Numbered from the stretch's first letter, positions 39,491 through 48,291 are shown. The stretch: 56,375 nt of DNA from Nitrospira sp. (GCA_016873495.1 VGXC01000022.1:1-56375); one strand, 5' to 3'. The notes: generated by a model from the sequence alone, not told the origin. Program-made: numbers and translations.

Positions 39491-40932
39491 AAGCTCCGTC
39501 GGTCTTGATCATCGACGACGAGCCTCTAATGCGGCTCTCGATGCTCGACGCGCTGAAGGCCGTCGGCTATGACGTGCACGCAGCAGCCACGGGGCAGGAA
39601 GCCCAGGCCATCCTCTCCTCCAACACGTTCGACATCGTGATTACCGACCTTCGCCTGCCTGGGTCGGATGGGTTGTCGTTGCTGCAGGTATGCAAACAGC
39701 GGTCGCCCCGCTCCGAGGTGATCCTGATCACGGCGCATGGCTCGGTGGAAACGGCGGTCGAGGCGATGAAGCTGGGCGCGTACGACTACGTCACCAAACC
39801 CTTTGGGATGGACGAGCTATTGTTGATTGTGGACCGGGTCTCGAAGGTGTTGGCGCTGCGCCAGGAAAATTTGCGGTTGCGCGAAGAGCTGGAGGGGCGT
39901 TTCAGCTTCGAGGGTATTCTTGGGAAGAACGATCGGATGCGGGAGGTGCTGGAGAAGATCCAACTGGTCTCGGCGACGGATTCGACCGTGCTGATTGTCG
40001 GGGAGAGCGGGACCGGCAAGGAACTGGTGGCCAACGCGCTGCACCGCAGCAGCCCGCGCCGCGATCATGCGCTGATCAAGGTGAGCTGCGCGGCTTTGCC
40101 GGAAACCTTGCTGGAGGCGGAACTCTTCGGGCACGAAAAGGGGGCGTTCACGGGCGCGCTCAAGCAACGGCGGGGCCGTTTCGAGCTGGCGCACAAGGGG
40201 ACGCTGTTTCTGGACGAGATCGGGGAAATTTCCCCCGTGGTGCAGGTGAAGCTGCTGCGGGTCTTGCAGGAACGGCAGTTCGAGCGGGTGGGGGGGAATG
40301 AGACCGTCGAGGTGGACGTGCGGCTTGTCTGCGCCACGCAGAAAGATCTCAAGAAAGAGGTGCAACAGGGACGGTTTCGGGAAGACCTCTATTATCGCCT
40401 CAACGTCGTCCCGGTGATCTTGCCCCCGCTGCGTGAGCGCCGGGAAGATGTGCTATTGATCGGCGAGCACATGTTGCAGGCCCGCGCGGCGAAAACCAGT
40501 AAACCCGTGAAGGGATTTTCCCAGCGGGCCCAGGAGCTCTTGCTCCGCTACTCGTTCCCGGGCAACGTGCGCGAATTGGAAAACATGATCGAACGGGCGG
40601 TCGCTCTGGGGCGTCCGGAGGAGGATGTACAGCCCTGGGATCTCTGCGGATTTTCCGCGTGCCCCTACTTGGGCGGGACGCAGCAGGAGACATGCGGGTT
40701 TTGCAGCGAGGGGTTGACCGGCAAGCGGGCGACCAGCGCCATGCTGGACTCGCTGGCCTCGGCCCGGGAGGAATTCGAGAAGGACTATATCCTGGGCGTG
40801 TTGGAACGGGTCGGCGGTAGCCGGACGGAAGCGTCGCGGCTGCTGGGGCTCTCCCGCAAGGCCCTGTGGGAGAAGTGCAAGCGCTACGGGATTCCCTCTT
40901 CGCGCGGCGAGTCGGACGACGTGGGCGAGTAG
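39487..40932 (+). CDS. sigma-54-dependent response regulator (NtrC family) with Cys-rich linker
   Basis: 481 residues, overlapping the kinase stop by 4 bp; longer in-frame starts fall inside the kinase gene. The receiver domain (1-120) has D10/D11, phospho-acceptor D54 in VITDLRLPG and a K in TKPFG. The AAA+ sigma-54 activator domain (about 143-375) has Walker A GESGTGKE, the GAFTGA sigma-54 contact loop and LFLDEIGE. The C-terminal Fis-type helix-turn-helix is GSRTEASRLLGLSRKALWEKCKRY. Unusual is a linker with four cysteines, C387, C392, C403 and C406 (C-x4-C-x10-C-x2-C), between AAA+ and DNA-binding domain, which could bind a metal or Fe-S cluster. I found no clear -24/-12 sigma-54 promoter in the intergenic regions here. 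Confidence 0.93.
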   Translation: MKAPSVLIIDDEPLMRLSMLDALKAVGYDVHAAATGQEAQAILSSNTFDIVITDLRLPGSDGLSLLQVCKQRSPRSEVILITAHGSVETAVEAMKLGAYDYVTKPFGMDELLLIVDRVSKVLALRQENLRLREELEGRFSFEGILGKNDRMREVLEKIQLVSATDSTVLIVGESGTGKELVANALHRSSPRRDHALIKVSCAALPETLLEAELFGHEKGAFTGALKQRRGRFELAHKGTLFLDEIGEISPVVQVKLLRVLQERQFERVGGNETVEVDVRLVCATQKDLKKEVQQGRFREDLYYRLNVVPVILPPLRERREDVLLIGEHMLQARAAKTSKPVKGFSQRAQELLLRYSFPGNVRELENMIERAVALGRPEEDVQPWDLCGFSACPYLGGTQQETCGFCSEGLTGKRATSAMLDSLASAREEFEKDYILGVLERVGGSRTEASRLLGLSRKALWEKCKRYGIPSSRGESDDVGE

Positions 40933-41013
40933 TCGCTAACAGGATAGCGAGGCTCTGCCACCCTGCTTGGAGCCGTTCGCCCTTCGTCAGCCGCATCCGG
41001 AATGTGTGGAAAA

Positions 41014-41059
41014 GAACGAGGGGTCGGGAGCGGCTGTTCAGGCTCCCGGCCCCTCGTTC
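41014..41059. terminator. bidirectional hairpin terminator between convergent genes
   Basis: 18-bp stem with one G-T pair (41014-41031 with 41042-41059) and a 10-nt loop, lying between the + strand regulator gene (ends 40932) and the minus strand WD40 gene (ends 41079). No long U tract on either side; placed where a shared terminator is expected. Confidence 0.75.
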
Positions 41060-41078
41060 GTGTTCGAGGATGAGCGGG

Positions 41079-42179
41079 CTATTCTTTCGGCTCTGCTCCG
41101 CCTTCCCAGAGCTTGACGGTTCGATCCCAGGAGGCGCTGAGCAGACGTTGTCCGTCGGGGGAAAAGGTGACGCCGCGTACCGCTCCGGTGTGGGCTTTCA
41201 ACGTTCTGAAATGGCGACCTGCGGCCACGTCCCAGAGCTTGATCTGGTTGTCGTCGCCGCAACTGGCCAGGACCCGTCCATCCGGCGACACAGCCAGCGA
41301 CCGGACCCATCCTCCGTGGCCTTTGAGCGTCCGAATCTCGGTCATTTGGGGCATTTGGAAGACCTTGATCGTGGCGTCGCGGCTCCCGCTGATCAGCATC
41401 TGGCCGTCAGGGGTGAAGGTCAACGCGCCGATCCAATAGAGCATCGGTTTCTGAAACCCGCCCTCGTCCTCGACGAAGTACCCGCGATACTCCGTGGTGT
41501 CGTCGTCTTGGATGTCCTGCCAGTGCCCGTTGTGCAGGATCTTTTCCTCGCCGCTCGGAAGGACTTCCCAGAGTTTGATCTTGCCGATGTCGGATCCGCT
41601 CGCTAAATGGATGCCGTCCGGAGAGAAGGCGACCACCGGAGACCAGTGGTGGTCGAACTGATCCTTGCCGAGTAGAGTCATGAGCTCGGTGCCGGTGCTG
41701 ATTTCCCAGATTTTGATGTCTTTGTTGTGGCTGCCCCGGGCGAGCATGAGCCCGTCGGGCGAGAGGGATAGGCTACAGACGTTGTGATCGTAGCGCGTGA
41801 AGAGCAGCTTGGTGGGTTCCCCCGTCGTGGGGTTCCAGAGCCGAATGGTCCGGTCCTCGCTGCCGGTGACCAGCGTCTGCCCGTCCGGGGTATAGAGGAT
41901 GGCGCGGATGTCGTGGGTATGGCCGCGCAGGGACCGCAGCAGCCGTCCGGTTTCGATATCCCAAATGCGGACCAGCCGGTCCGCGCCTCCGCTGGCAAAG
42001 GTGAGCCCGTCCGGCGAGAAGGCGACGGCCCAGATCCCGTGAGAATGGCCGCGAAACGTCTTCTCCTCCCTGGTATCGGCCTTCCAATATTCCAGGAGGT
42101 CGTCCGCCGGTGTCGATGCTCCTGCCGGGACAGATCCGGTCTGGCTGCTGGAGGGGAGGGGCTGGGTCATTTCGGTCAT
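41079..42179 (-). CDS. WD40-repeat protein, seven-bladed propeller
   Basis: 366 residues. After a Gln/Ser/Pro-rich N-terminal tail of about 40 residues come seven WD40 units, most with SPDG in the b-c turn and WD or LW at the end (for example VAFSPDGLTFASGGADRLV). They start at about residues 44, 86, 128, 172, 245, 285 and 327. Seven units make a closed propeller. No signal peptide or catalytic domain, so a cytoplasmic binding scaffold is likely. Start fixed by AAGGAG 9-10 nt before the ATG at 42179. The only well-supported complete minus-strand gene in the window; partner unknown. Confidence 0.88.
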   Translation of the reverse strand: MTEMTQPLPSSSQTGSVPAGASTPADDLLEYWKADTREEKTFRGHSHGIWAVAFSPDGLTFASGGADRLVRIWDIETGRLLRSLRGHTHDIRAILYTPDGQTLVTGSEDRTIRLWNPTTGEPTKLLFTRYDHNVCSLSLSPDGLMLARGSHNKDIKIWEISTGTELMTLLGKDQFDHHWSPVVAFSPDGIHLASGSDIGKIKLWEVLPSGEEKILHNGHWQDIQDDDTTEYRGYFVEDEGGFQKPMLYWIGALTFTPDGQMLISGSRDATIKVFQMPQMTEIRTLKGHGGWVRSLAVSPDGRVLASCGDDNQIKLWDVAAGRHFRTLKAHTGAVRGVTFSPDGQRLLSASWDRTVKLWEGGAEPKE

Positions 42180-42224
42180 AACGCACGTACTCCTTAACAG
42201 CGGCAGCCGCGGGGGCCTTGCCGG

Positions 42225-42258
42225 GTATTTGCAAATACAGCAGCTGGATGGCTATAAT
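42225..42258 (+). promoter_or_regulatory. promoter with palindromic operator overlapping -35
   Basis: GTATTTGCAAATAC (42225-42238) is a perfect 14-bp palindrome. Inside it lies TTGCAA (42229-42234), which with TATAAT (42253-42258) at 18-nt spacing makes a good sigma-70 promoter towards the gene at 42415. A protein bound to the palindrome would block or adjust the promoter, and could also affect the divergent WD40 gene. The rest of the 235-bp divergent region shows nothing recognisable. Confidence 0.55.
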
Positions 42259-42414
42259 CAGCGCAGGATTGCGTTGATCATAAAAGATGGTTTGCAAGCA
42301 AGTCAAGCCGCCGTATCCGTCCACGCCTCCGGTCAACCCTGAGATTCCTTCTCTCGTGTTAACGTAGCCGGTTAAGGCCAAGCGCAGCCGCGAGCAAGCA
42401 GGAGACACCCGTCC

Positions 42415-43413
42415 ATGGAGATTCGATTTCAGCCCGCCCTTCTTCAGGAAGTCATTGACTCCTTCGTGGAGAAAACGGAGCGAGAGGGCGATCCGACCTA
42501 CTACAAGGAGTTTCACGAACTGGCAGACCCCATTTACGAGAAATTCTCGCTGGACGATCGGGAGGCGGAGTTCAAGAAACTGTACCAGTATCTGTTCGGA
42601 ACCTGGGGGTTTTCGGACATCGTCCGGGATGCGTTCGACGAGTTCCCGCAGCTCAAGGAGCGCATCGGGATCGTCTTGATCAAGGGGGTTCTGAAAGAGG
42701 ACCAGGAGGGCGTCGACATCCTGAGAAAATGGGGCTCCGTCGAACAGGACCTGGCCAAGCAGTTCGAGGAAAAGGGACTCAAAGGCGTGGGGATCAAGTT
42801 GATCCCGCGTCGATTCTATGACCCGGCGTTGACCCGCTACTGCCGCCATGAACTCATGCACATCGCCGACATACTGGACGAGACCTTCGGCTACGACCCG
42901 GACACCAAAGTCGGACAGAATCCGGGCGAAGAAACCTTGATCCTGCATCGCTACCGGGTGCTCTGGTGCCTGCATATCGATTCCCGCCTCTTGCGGGAGG
43001 GGAAGGAGTCGATGTTGACCCGGGAGGACCGCTTCAAGGAATTCCGCTCCTGGTATCGCAAAATTCCTCCGGCGCAGTTGAAATCGGTCTTCGAAGGATT
43101 GTGGCAGGCAGACCAGTTGACCCACGCGGAACTCGTCGAGATGGCCACCGACACGCTGCGTGTTATGGATCGGGCGTTGGATGTGGAGGGTGGGGAGCTC
43201 CCGGAGGTTCAGAACAAAGTCATGCTGATGCCGGGCTTCCCTTGCCCGCTTTGCCGGTTCCCGACTTATTCATGGGTTGAGGACCTCGAAAATAAATTGG
43301 AAAAGCACGTCTTGGAATTCATCCGAGAGAATCATCCGGGGTGGGATACAGAGTTCGGGGCCTGCGATCGTTGCGTCGAAGTGTACAAGCTCCGCGCCGA
43401 TGGAGTGATGTGA
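42415..43413 (+). CDS. conserved-looking cytoplasmic protein with C-terminal paired CxxC, unknown function
   Basis: 332 residues, no family recognised. Mostly helical and charged, with no membrane segment or signal peptide. A central stretch YCRHELMHIADILDETFGYDP contains a HExxH-like arrangement (HELMH, residues 144-148), but the spacing of a third ligand for a metalloprotease is not obvious. Near the C-terminus, CPLCRFPTYSW and CDRC form a likely zinc- or Fe-S-binding pair (about residues 278-318). ATG 42415 is the first start. The ferredoxin gene follows after 14 bp and a TorD-like gene after that, so a role in NXR assembly is a reasonable guess from context only. Confidence 0.7.
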   Translation: MEIRFQPALLQEVIDSFVEKTEREGDPTYYKEFHELADPIYEKFSLDDREAEFKKLYQYLFGTWGFSDIVRDAFDEFPQLKERIGIVLIKGVLKEDQEGVDILRKWGSVEQDLAKQFEEKGLKGVGIKLIPRRFYDPALTRYCRHELMHIADILDETFGYDPDTKVGQNPGEETLILHRYRVLWCLHIDSRLLREGKESMLTREDRFKEFRSWYRKIPPAQLKSVFEGLWQADQLTHAELVEMATDTLRVMDRALDVEGGELPEVQNKVMLMPGFPCPLCRFPTYSWVEDLENKLEKHVLEFIRENHPGWDTEFGACDRCVEVYKLRADGVM

Positions 43414-43427
43414 CGAAGGGACGGCTC

Positions 43428-44039
43428 ATGGCCACGGATCCGAATTACGGCCGCCGCCATTTCCTCAAGGATTCCGTCCTGTCCGTCGCCAAGACGGCGC
43501 AGGAGTTCGTGAAGCATCGCGATGCGCCGCCGGAGCAAGTCAAGCCGGAGCCGCCTGCCAGAACCGACTGGCTCAGGCCGCCGGGGGCGGTCGCCGAGGC
43601 GCTCTTTCTGGAGCGATGCACCCGCTGCGGAGATTGTCTCAAGGTCTGTCCCTACGGCAGCATCAAGCCGGAACCCAAGTCCGGGACTCCGGTGATCTTT
43701 CCGGATGAAATGCCCTGTCATCTCTGCGAGGACTTTCCTTGCATCAGCGCCTGCGGAACAGAGGCCCTGCTCCCCATAGTCGGCCGTGAAGAGGTCGCCA
43801 TGGGGGTCGCCGTTGTGTCACATCGAATGTGTACGGCAGGCCAAGGTTGTCACGCCTGTGTCTCCCGCTGTCCCACTGAAGCGTTGTCCATGGACTTTGA
43901 TTTGTTCCGCTTAGAGGTGTTTAAGGAGCGATGTGTGGGGTGCGGTCTCTGCGAGCAGACCTGTAAAACGGTCAATGACAAGGTTGCTATCAGGATCACC
44001 CCAGCACGGGTGCTGGCATCCGGGGGAAATGCCAGATGA
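43428..44039 (+). CDS. NapF/NapG/MauM-like ferredoxin with four [4Fe-4S] sites
   Basis: 203 residues from ATG 43428 (GAAGGGA upstream; in-frame extension to 43341 lies inside the previous gene). The N-terminus has RRHFLKDSV, a weak Tat-like motif without a clear hydrophobic stretch. Four cysteine groups follow: CTRCGDCLKVCP, CHLCEDFPCISACG, CTAGQGCHACVSRCP and CVGCGLCEQTC. This is the NapG/MauM arrangement in periplasmic electron transfer, or NapF-like in assembly of Mo enzymes. Directly upstream of a TorD-family chaperone gene. Probably supplies electrons for, or helps mature, the NXR complex. Confidence 0.87.
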   Translation: MATDPNYGRRHFLKDSVLSVAKTAQEFVKHRDAPPEQVKPEPPARTDWLRPPGAVAEALFLERCTRCGDCLKVCPYGSIKPEPKSGTPVIFPDEMPCHLCEDFPCISACGTEALLPIVGREEVAMGVAVVSHRMCTAGQGCHACVSRCPTEALSMDFDLFRLEVFKERCVGCGLCEQTCKTVNDKVAIRITPARVLASGGNAR

Positions 44040-44122
44040 GATGAACGGAGTCTGGTGAACGAGCCATGTTCAGTTGGAAAATCATAGGGTTCTATGGGCG
44101 TATTAGAGCACTGAGTTCGGGC

Positions 44123-44151
44123 TTGACTTCCCCCGGTGCATTGCCTATCAT
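44123..44151 (+). promoter_or_regulatory. sigma-70-type promoter for the chaperone gene
   Basis: TTGACT (44123-44128), 17-nt spacer, TATCAT (44146-44151), about 45 bp before ATG 44197, in a 157-bp gap. Suggests the TorD-NxrC pair has its own start of transcription. Confidence 0.65.
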
Positions 44152-44196
44152 ACGCGGGCTTACACCTTCCATGGTGGTAAGGACCCGTCGGAGAAT

Positions 44197-45168
44197 ATGT
44201 TGATGAATACGAAGGAAAGTCAGCTGGGAGTCGCGGGTTCTCTCGCAATGCCTACTGGCTCCGTAGCCATCAAGGACTCACCTGCCGTTGAACGGGCGCT
44301 GGGGCGCAGCAAGCTCTACCTCCTGCTTTCGTGGAGCTTGCTCTATCCTGAAGACGATGAGTTCCTGGATTATTTGCAATCCGGGGAGTTCGTTGAAGAT
44401 GCGCGAACGGCGCTGGAGAGTCTCCGCCAGGGCTTGGAGGGGATCGGCGGAGAGCGGGCGCGGACGAAACTTGCAGCCGTCGCTAAGTCTCTAGACCAAG
44501 TCGAATCCCTCGTGGCATCCGAGTGCGTCAATTGGCAATTGAGTGACCTGCAAGCCGAGCACCGGCGGGTGTTCAGTAACGTGATCACCTTGGATTGTCC
44601 TCCATACGAAACCCTCTTCGGCAACGATCACGTATTCGGCCAAGCGCATGTGATGGGCGATATCGCCGGCTATTATCGAGCGTTTGGGGTCGAACTCTCC
44701 AAGGATATCCATGAACGCATGGATCATCTAAGCGTCGAGCTCGAGTTCATGCACTTTCTGGCCTACAAAGAATCGTACGCCCGTTGCCACGATGGCGCCG
44801 ACAAGACGCAGATCGTGGTGGACGCGCAAAAGAAATTCGTCAAGGAGCACATCGGCCGCTGGGTTCCGCTGTTTTGCCGAATGTTGGTCAAAAAGGCCGA
44901 CTCGGGATTTTTTCGGCACATGGCAGACTTTGGCTCCGACTGGATGGACTTCGAAGCGGCCTACCTTGGAGTCACTCCCCAGCCCTATTCCGAAGCCGAT
45001 TATCGGCCGGCTACGTTCAACGCTCCCGAAGGTCAAACCTATGAGTGCGGCGCGCAAGATCAGGGGAACGAACTGAGCATCCTCCTCAATGAAGTGGGTG
45101 CGTCGTCTTTCTTGGATAAAGACAAGAATAAGGATAAGGATGAGGCTGGGCCTGTCGGCACGGCGTAA
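44197..45168 (+). CDS. TorD/DmsD-family molybdoenzyme chaperone
   Basis: 323 residues, cytoplasmic and all-helical. Family features: LLLSWSLLYPEDDEFLDYL near the N-terminus, LQAEHRRVFSN, the CPPYETLFG motif followed by MGDIAGYYRAFGV, and HLSVELEFMHFLAYKE. Such chaperones hold the Mo subunit until cofactor insertion and export, so NxrA is the obvious client here. The C-terminus has a highly charged DKDKNKDKDE tail not typical of the family. ATG 44197 or 44203. An NxrC-like gene follows after 92 bp. Confidence 0.88.
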   Translation: MLMNTKESQLGVAGSLAMPTGSVAIKDSPAVERALGRSKLYLLLSWSLLYPEDDEFLDYLQSGEFVEDARTALESLRQGLEGIGGERARTKLAAVAKSLDQVESLVASECVNWQLSDLQAEHRRVFSNVITLDCPPYETLFGNDHVFGQAHVMGDIAGYYRAFGVELSKDIHERMDHLSVELEFMHFLAYKESYARCHDGADKTQIVVDAQKKFVKEHIGRWVPLFCRMLVKKADSGFFRHMADFGSDWMDFEAAYLGVTPQPYSEADYRPATFNAPEGQTYECGAQDQGNELSILLNEVGASSFLDKDKNKDKDEAGPVGTA

Positions 45169-45260
45169 GGGGCCGTTTTATTTCGTCACCGGGAGCGGAA
45201 GAACGTTGGTCGTTTTTGCGAGCAGTCTTTAATCATTAATCGAGAGGAGGGCATATTCAT

Positions 45261-46214
45261 ATGAGAGTGGCGCAGACACGCAACAAGAAAGTGGTGTTTG
45301 GCATTCTTCTCTCGGCGCTGGTCGTGGGCGTCATGTTGACGCTGGGTCAGGTGCCGCTGGCGGTGAGCCAGCCGGTCACGATCCCGGTGAAGGCCATCAA
45401 GGGCCCGATCCCCATGGACGGAGCCAATCCCATCTGGGAGGGCGTGCCGGGTGTGGTGATCCCGCTGAGCGGGCAGACGATCACGACGCCGATGCATCCG
45501 AACATTTCCGTGAAGTCCGTCTTCGTGAAGGCGGTCACGAACGGAAAAGAAGTGGGGTTCCGCTTGGATTGGGCGGACCAGACCATGAACAATACGACGA
45601 TCGGACCGCAGGACTTTCGCGATCAGGCCGCGATCCAGTTCCCAGTGAACACCTCCGGGGCGCCGCCGTTCCAGTGCATGGGGCAGTCCGGTGGAACCGT
45701 CAACATTTGGCGGTGGAATGCGGAGTGGCAGAAGGACTTGGGCAAGGACAGCGCGGGGCTGTGGGACGTGGACGACCAGTACCCGGGCATCTTCTGGGAC
45801 TACTACTTTGAAGAGCCGGCTGGCGGCGTGACCTATCCGGATCGGATCGGCCGCAGCCTTGGGCCTTTCAATCCCGGCATCTGGTCCGGCAACATTATGT
45901 CCGATCCGACGTTGCGCGTGAGCTCGGTGGAAGACTTGAATGCCAACGGATTCAGCACCCTGACCACTCAATCCCATCAGGATGTGATTGGCAATGGCGT
46001 GTGGGAGCCGGCTGGTTCCGTCAAGGGCGGCTGCTGCACAGGGCCGACGTGGCGGATTGTTGTGAAGCGTGCGTTGACCACCAGCGATGCGAACGACGTC
46101 CAGTTTAAGGCCGGTGCTTCGGTTCCCGTGGCCTTTGCGGTCTGGGACGGCACCAACGTCGAGCGGAACGGCATGAAGGGCATCTCGACCTGGTTTACGC
46201 TCAAGTTGCCCTGA
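45261..46214 (+). CDS. candidate NXR gamma subunit (NxrC-like, haem b-binding)
   Basis: 317 residues with a signal peptide (to about LAVSQ-PV). The mature part is the ethylbenzene-dehydrogenase/DMSO-reductase-type haem-binding beta-sandwich: PIPMDGANPIWEGVPG, VGFRLDWADQT, FQCMGQSGGTVNIWRWNAEW, SSVEDLNANGFSTL, WRIVVKRAL and VPVAFAVWDGTNVERNGMK. The Met in CMGQ and a later Lys or His are the usual places for haem b ligands in this family. Paralogue of the product at 52093. GAGGAGGG lies before ATG. Preceded by the TorD-like gene and followed by a terminator. Exports electrons from NxrB; Nitrospira genomes typically hold several NxrC candidates and which is used is unsettled. Confidence 0.85.
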   Translation: MRVAQTRNKKVVFGILLSALVVGVMLTLGQVPLAVSQPVTIPVKAIKGPIPMDGANPIWEGVPGVVIPLSGQTITTPMHPNISVKSVFVKAVTNGKEVGFRLDWADQTMNNTTIGPQDFRDQAAIQFPVNTSGAPPFQCMGQSGGTVNIWRWNAEWQKDLGKDSAGLWDVDDQYPGIFWDYYFEEPAGGVTYPDRIGRSLGPFNPGIWSGNIMSDPTLRVSSVEDLNANGFSTLTTQSHQDVIGNGVWEPAGSVKGGCCTGPTWRIVVKRALTTSDANDVQFKAGASVPVAFAVWDGTNVERNGMKGISTWFTLKLP

Positions 46215-46291
46215 TGTTCGCTTAGGTCTCCCCGTCAGGGGAGTGGGCAGGCCTTTTTGGTGGCAATCCCACCAGCGGCCGTGACAAGAAT

Positions 46292-46332
46292 AGCCCCGAG
46301 TCGCCTTTAAAGGTGATTCGGGGCTTTTCTTT
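46292..46332 (+). terminator. intrinsic terminator after the NxrC-like gene
   Basis: Self-complementary stretch: about 17 bp with two G-T pairs centred on CCTTTAAAGG (AGCCCCGA... to ...TCGGGGCT, 46292-46325), followed by TTTTCTTT. It lies 78 bp after the stop. Two smaller dyads (46229-46243 and around 46260-46275) sit between. Confidence 0.85.
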
Positions 46333-46386
46333 GCCCTTGAAGAATGACCACTGTATGGCTTCGATCTGGGCTGGACTTTCGTGCAG

Positions 46387-46416
46387 TTGCATTTGCGAAA
46401 GCCGCAGGTGTATAAG
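46387..46416 (+). promoter_or_regulatory. possible promoter of the radical SAM gene
   Basis: TTGCAT (46387-46392), 18-nt spacer, TATAAG (46411-46416), 50 bp before GTG 46466, just behind the terminator at 46292. Confidence 0.45.
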
Positions 46417-46465
46417 AAATAGTCTGCAATAGATCGTCAAACAAGTCTGCAACCGAAGGGTTTCT

Positions 46466-48247
46466 GTGAAGATATCCCTGTTGTTTCCACCAACCTGGCA
46501 TCCGTCGCAGCCCTATTTGAGCCTTCCTTCTTTGATGGGGTTCTTGACCAAGGCCGGAGTCAAAAATGTCCGGCAGCGAGACCTCGGAATCGAGGTGTTG
46601 GATGCCGTGCTGACGCAGGAATATGGGGCGGAAATCTACCAGCGGCTCGTTGACAAGATAAAGAAGCTGGAGCGAGAGCGGACGGGGGAGACCGGGCCTG
46701 GGAGTGCGGAACATTATACGCGTCTGGTCGAGTCCTTAGATCGGTTCCCATATCTGATCGATGCGATCGAGCCTGCTAAGGAGTCATTGCGGGGAGAAGA
46801 GTTTTACGATATCGAACGATACCGGGAGTGCCTCTTCCTGATCGACAAATGGTTGGAGCTTGTGTCCACCCTCTATTTCCCGACAAGACTGACGGTTGTC
46901 GACAACCAGTTCAGCACCTACTCCATCTACTCGTCTAAGGACCTGCTCAAGGCCATCCATGACGAAGAGCAAAATCCCTATCTGAGTCTGTTCCGCGACC
47001 GATTTCTCCAGTCAATTCTTGCAGATCAACCTGACTTGGTAGGGGTCTCGATCACGGCCACGAGCCAGATCATTCCAGGTCTGACCCTCTGCCGCCTCAT
47101 CAAGGAGGCCAACCCGAACCTGCACTTGACGATCGGCGGGAGTATCTTTACCCGACTGGTCGATAACCTTCGCCGGTGTCCGGGGTTGTTCGACCTGACC
47201 GACGACTTTATCGTCTTTGAAGGCGAAACGGCTCTGCTGGAGTTGGTCAATCAGCTTGAAGGGAAACGGGATTTTAGCAAGGTTCCGAACCTGATCCATC
47301 GCCACAACGGCAAGATTACGGTCAACCAGCCGTTCTACTCTGAGAATATCAACGAGCTGCCGGCTCCGAACTATGACGGCTTTCCCTTGGGACGCTACCT
47401 GTCTCCCAACACGGTCCTGCCGGTGCAATTCTCCCGAGGCTGCTACTATAAAGACTGCGCGTTTTGCGCGCTGACGCTTGACCACCAAAACTTCCGCCAG
47501 CGGGATCCAGGCAAGACCGTCGATGACTTGCAGTGGCTCTCGACTCGCTACAACACGCAGTATTTTTTCTTTACGGACGAATGTTTTGCCCTGTCGCCGA
47601 CCAAGCGGCTCTGTCAGCAGATGATCGACCGCCGCGTGAATTTCTCTTGGACCTGCGAGATGCGATTCGAAAAGAATCTGTCGCGCGAGCTGTTGACACA
47701 GATGCGCGATGCGGGGTGCCTCAAGATTGTCTTCGGACTCGAATCCTTCAATCAACGGGTGATGGATTTCATGAAAAAGGGGATTGCCCAGGCGAGCGTC
47801 CGGCGCATTACGGAGGACTGCCTCGATCTGGGGATCGCCATCCACTGCTATATCATTGCGGGCTTCCCGACCGAAACTGAGGCGGAGGCCATGGAAACGG
47901 CCAACTTTGTCGTAGGCAACGAACGCCTCAACCAATCGTATGGATTTTCCTGCCAGCCGTGCCTCTTCGACCTTGAGAAGGAAGCGCCGATCATGAGTGA
48001 CCCGGGCAGTTATGGGATACAACGCATCATGCGGCCGGCTTCGGAGGATCTCAGCCTTGGGTTTTTCTATGAGGTCAAGGAAGGTATGACGCCGGAACAG
48101 GCTGAGCGGGTCTACCAGGAGATTTACGGGAAGATCAGCGAGGTCGTTTGCGAGTTGCCGTTTAATTATTCGATGGCGGACGGTCTTCTCTACATTGCGA
48201 GGGAAAAGGCCAAGGTTCAGCGCGTTCCCCTCCCTGCCGGTTCCTAA
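46466..48247 (+). CDS. B12-binding-domain radical SAM protein
   Basis: 593 residues from GTG 46466. The N-terminal Rossmann-like part (about residues 1-290) starts KISLLFPPTWHPSQPYLSLP and has GVSITATSQIIPGL and TIGGS as in cobalamin-binding radical SAM enzymes, without the classical DxHxxG. The radical SAM domain has SRGCYYKDCAFC (C326, C331, C334, spacing C-x4-C-x2-C instead of the usual C-x3-C-x2-C), FFFTDECF and KIVFGLESFNQRVMDFMKKG. The extra-residue spacing occurs in some B12-radical SAM branches (GCYxxxCxFC). Substrate unknown; methylation or rearrangement of a lipid, cofactor or peptide is possible. Flanked by an NxrC-like gene and a membrane protein with its own promoter. Confidence 0.87.
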   Translation: MKISLLFPPTWHPSQPYLSLPSLMGFLTKAGVKNVRQRDLGIEVLDAVLTQEYGAEIYQRLVDKIKKLERERTGETGPGSAEHYTRLVESLDRFPYLIDAIEPAKESLRGEEFYDIERYRECLFLIDKWLELVSTLYFPTRLTVVDNQFSTYSIYSSKDLLKAIHDEEQNPYLSLFRDRFLQSILADQPDLVGVSITATSQIIPGLTLCRLIKEANPNLHLTIGGSIFTRLVDNLRRCPGLFDLTDDFIVFEGETALLELVNQLEGKRDFSKVPNLIHRHNGKITVNQPFYSENINELPAPNYDGFPLGRYLSPNTVLPVQFSRGCYYKDCAFCALTLDHQNFRQRDPGKTVDDLQWLSTRYNTQYFFFTDECFALSPTKRLCQQMIDRRVNFSWTCEMRFEKNLSRELLTQMRDAGCLKIVFGLESFNQRVMDFMKKGIAQASVRRITEDCLDLGIAIHCYIIAGFPTETEAEAMETANFVVGNERLNQSYGFSCQPCLFDLEKEAPIMSDPGSYGIQRIMRPASEDLSLGFFYEVKEGMTPEQAERVYQEIYGKISEVVCELPFNYSMADGLLYIAREKAKVQRVPLPAGS

Positions 48248-48291
48248 GGTTTCCACAGCCTTCGCTGCTTCTCGCCACGGCCGGCCTCAGG

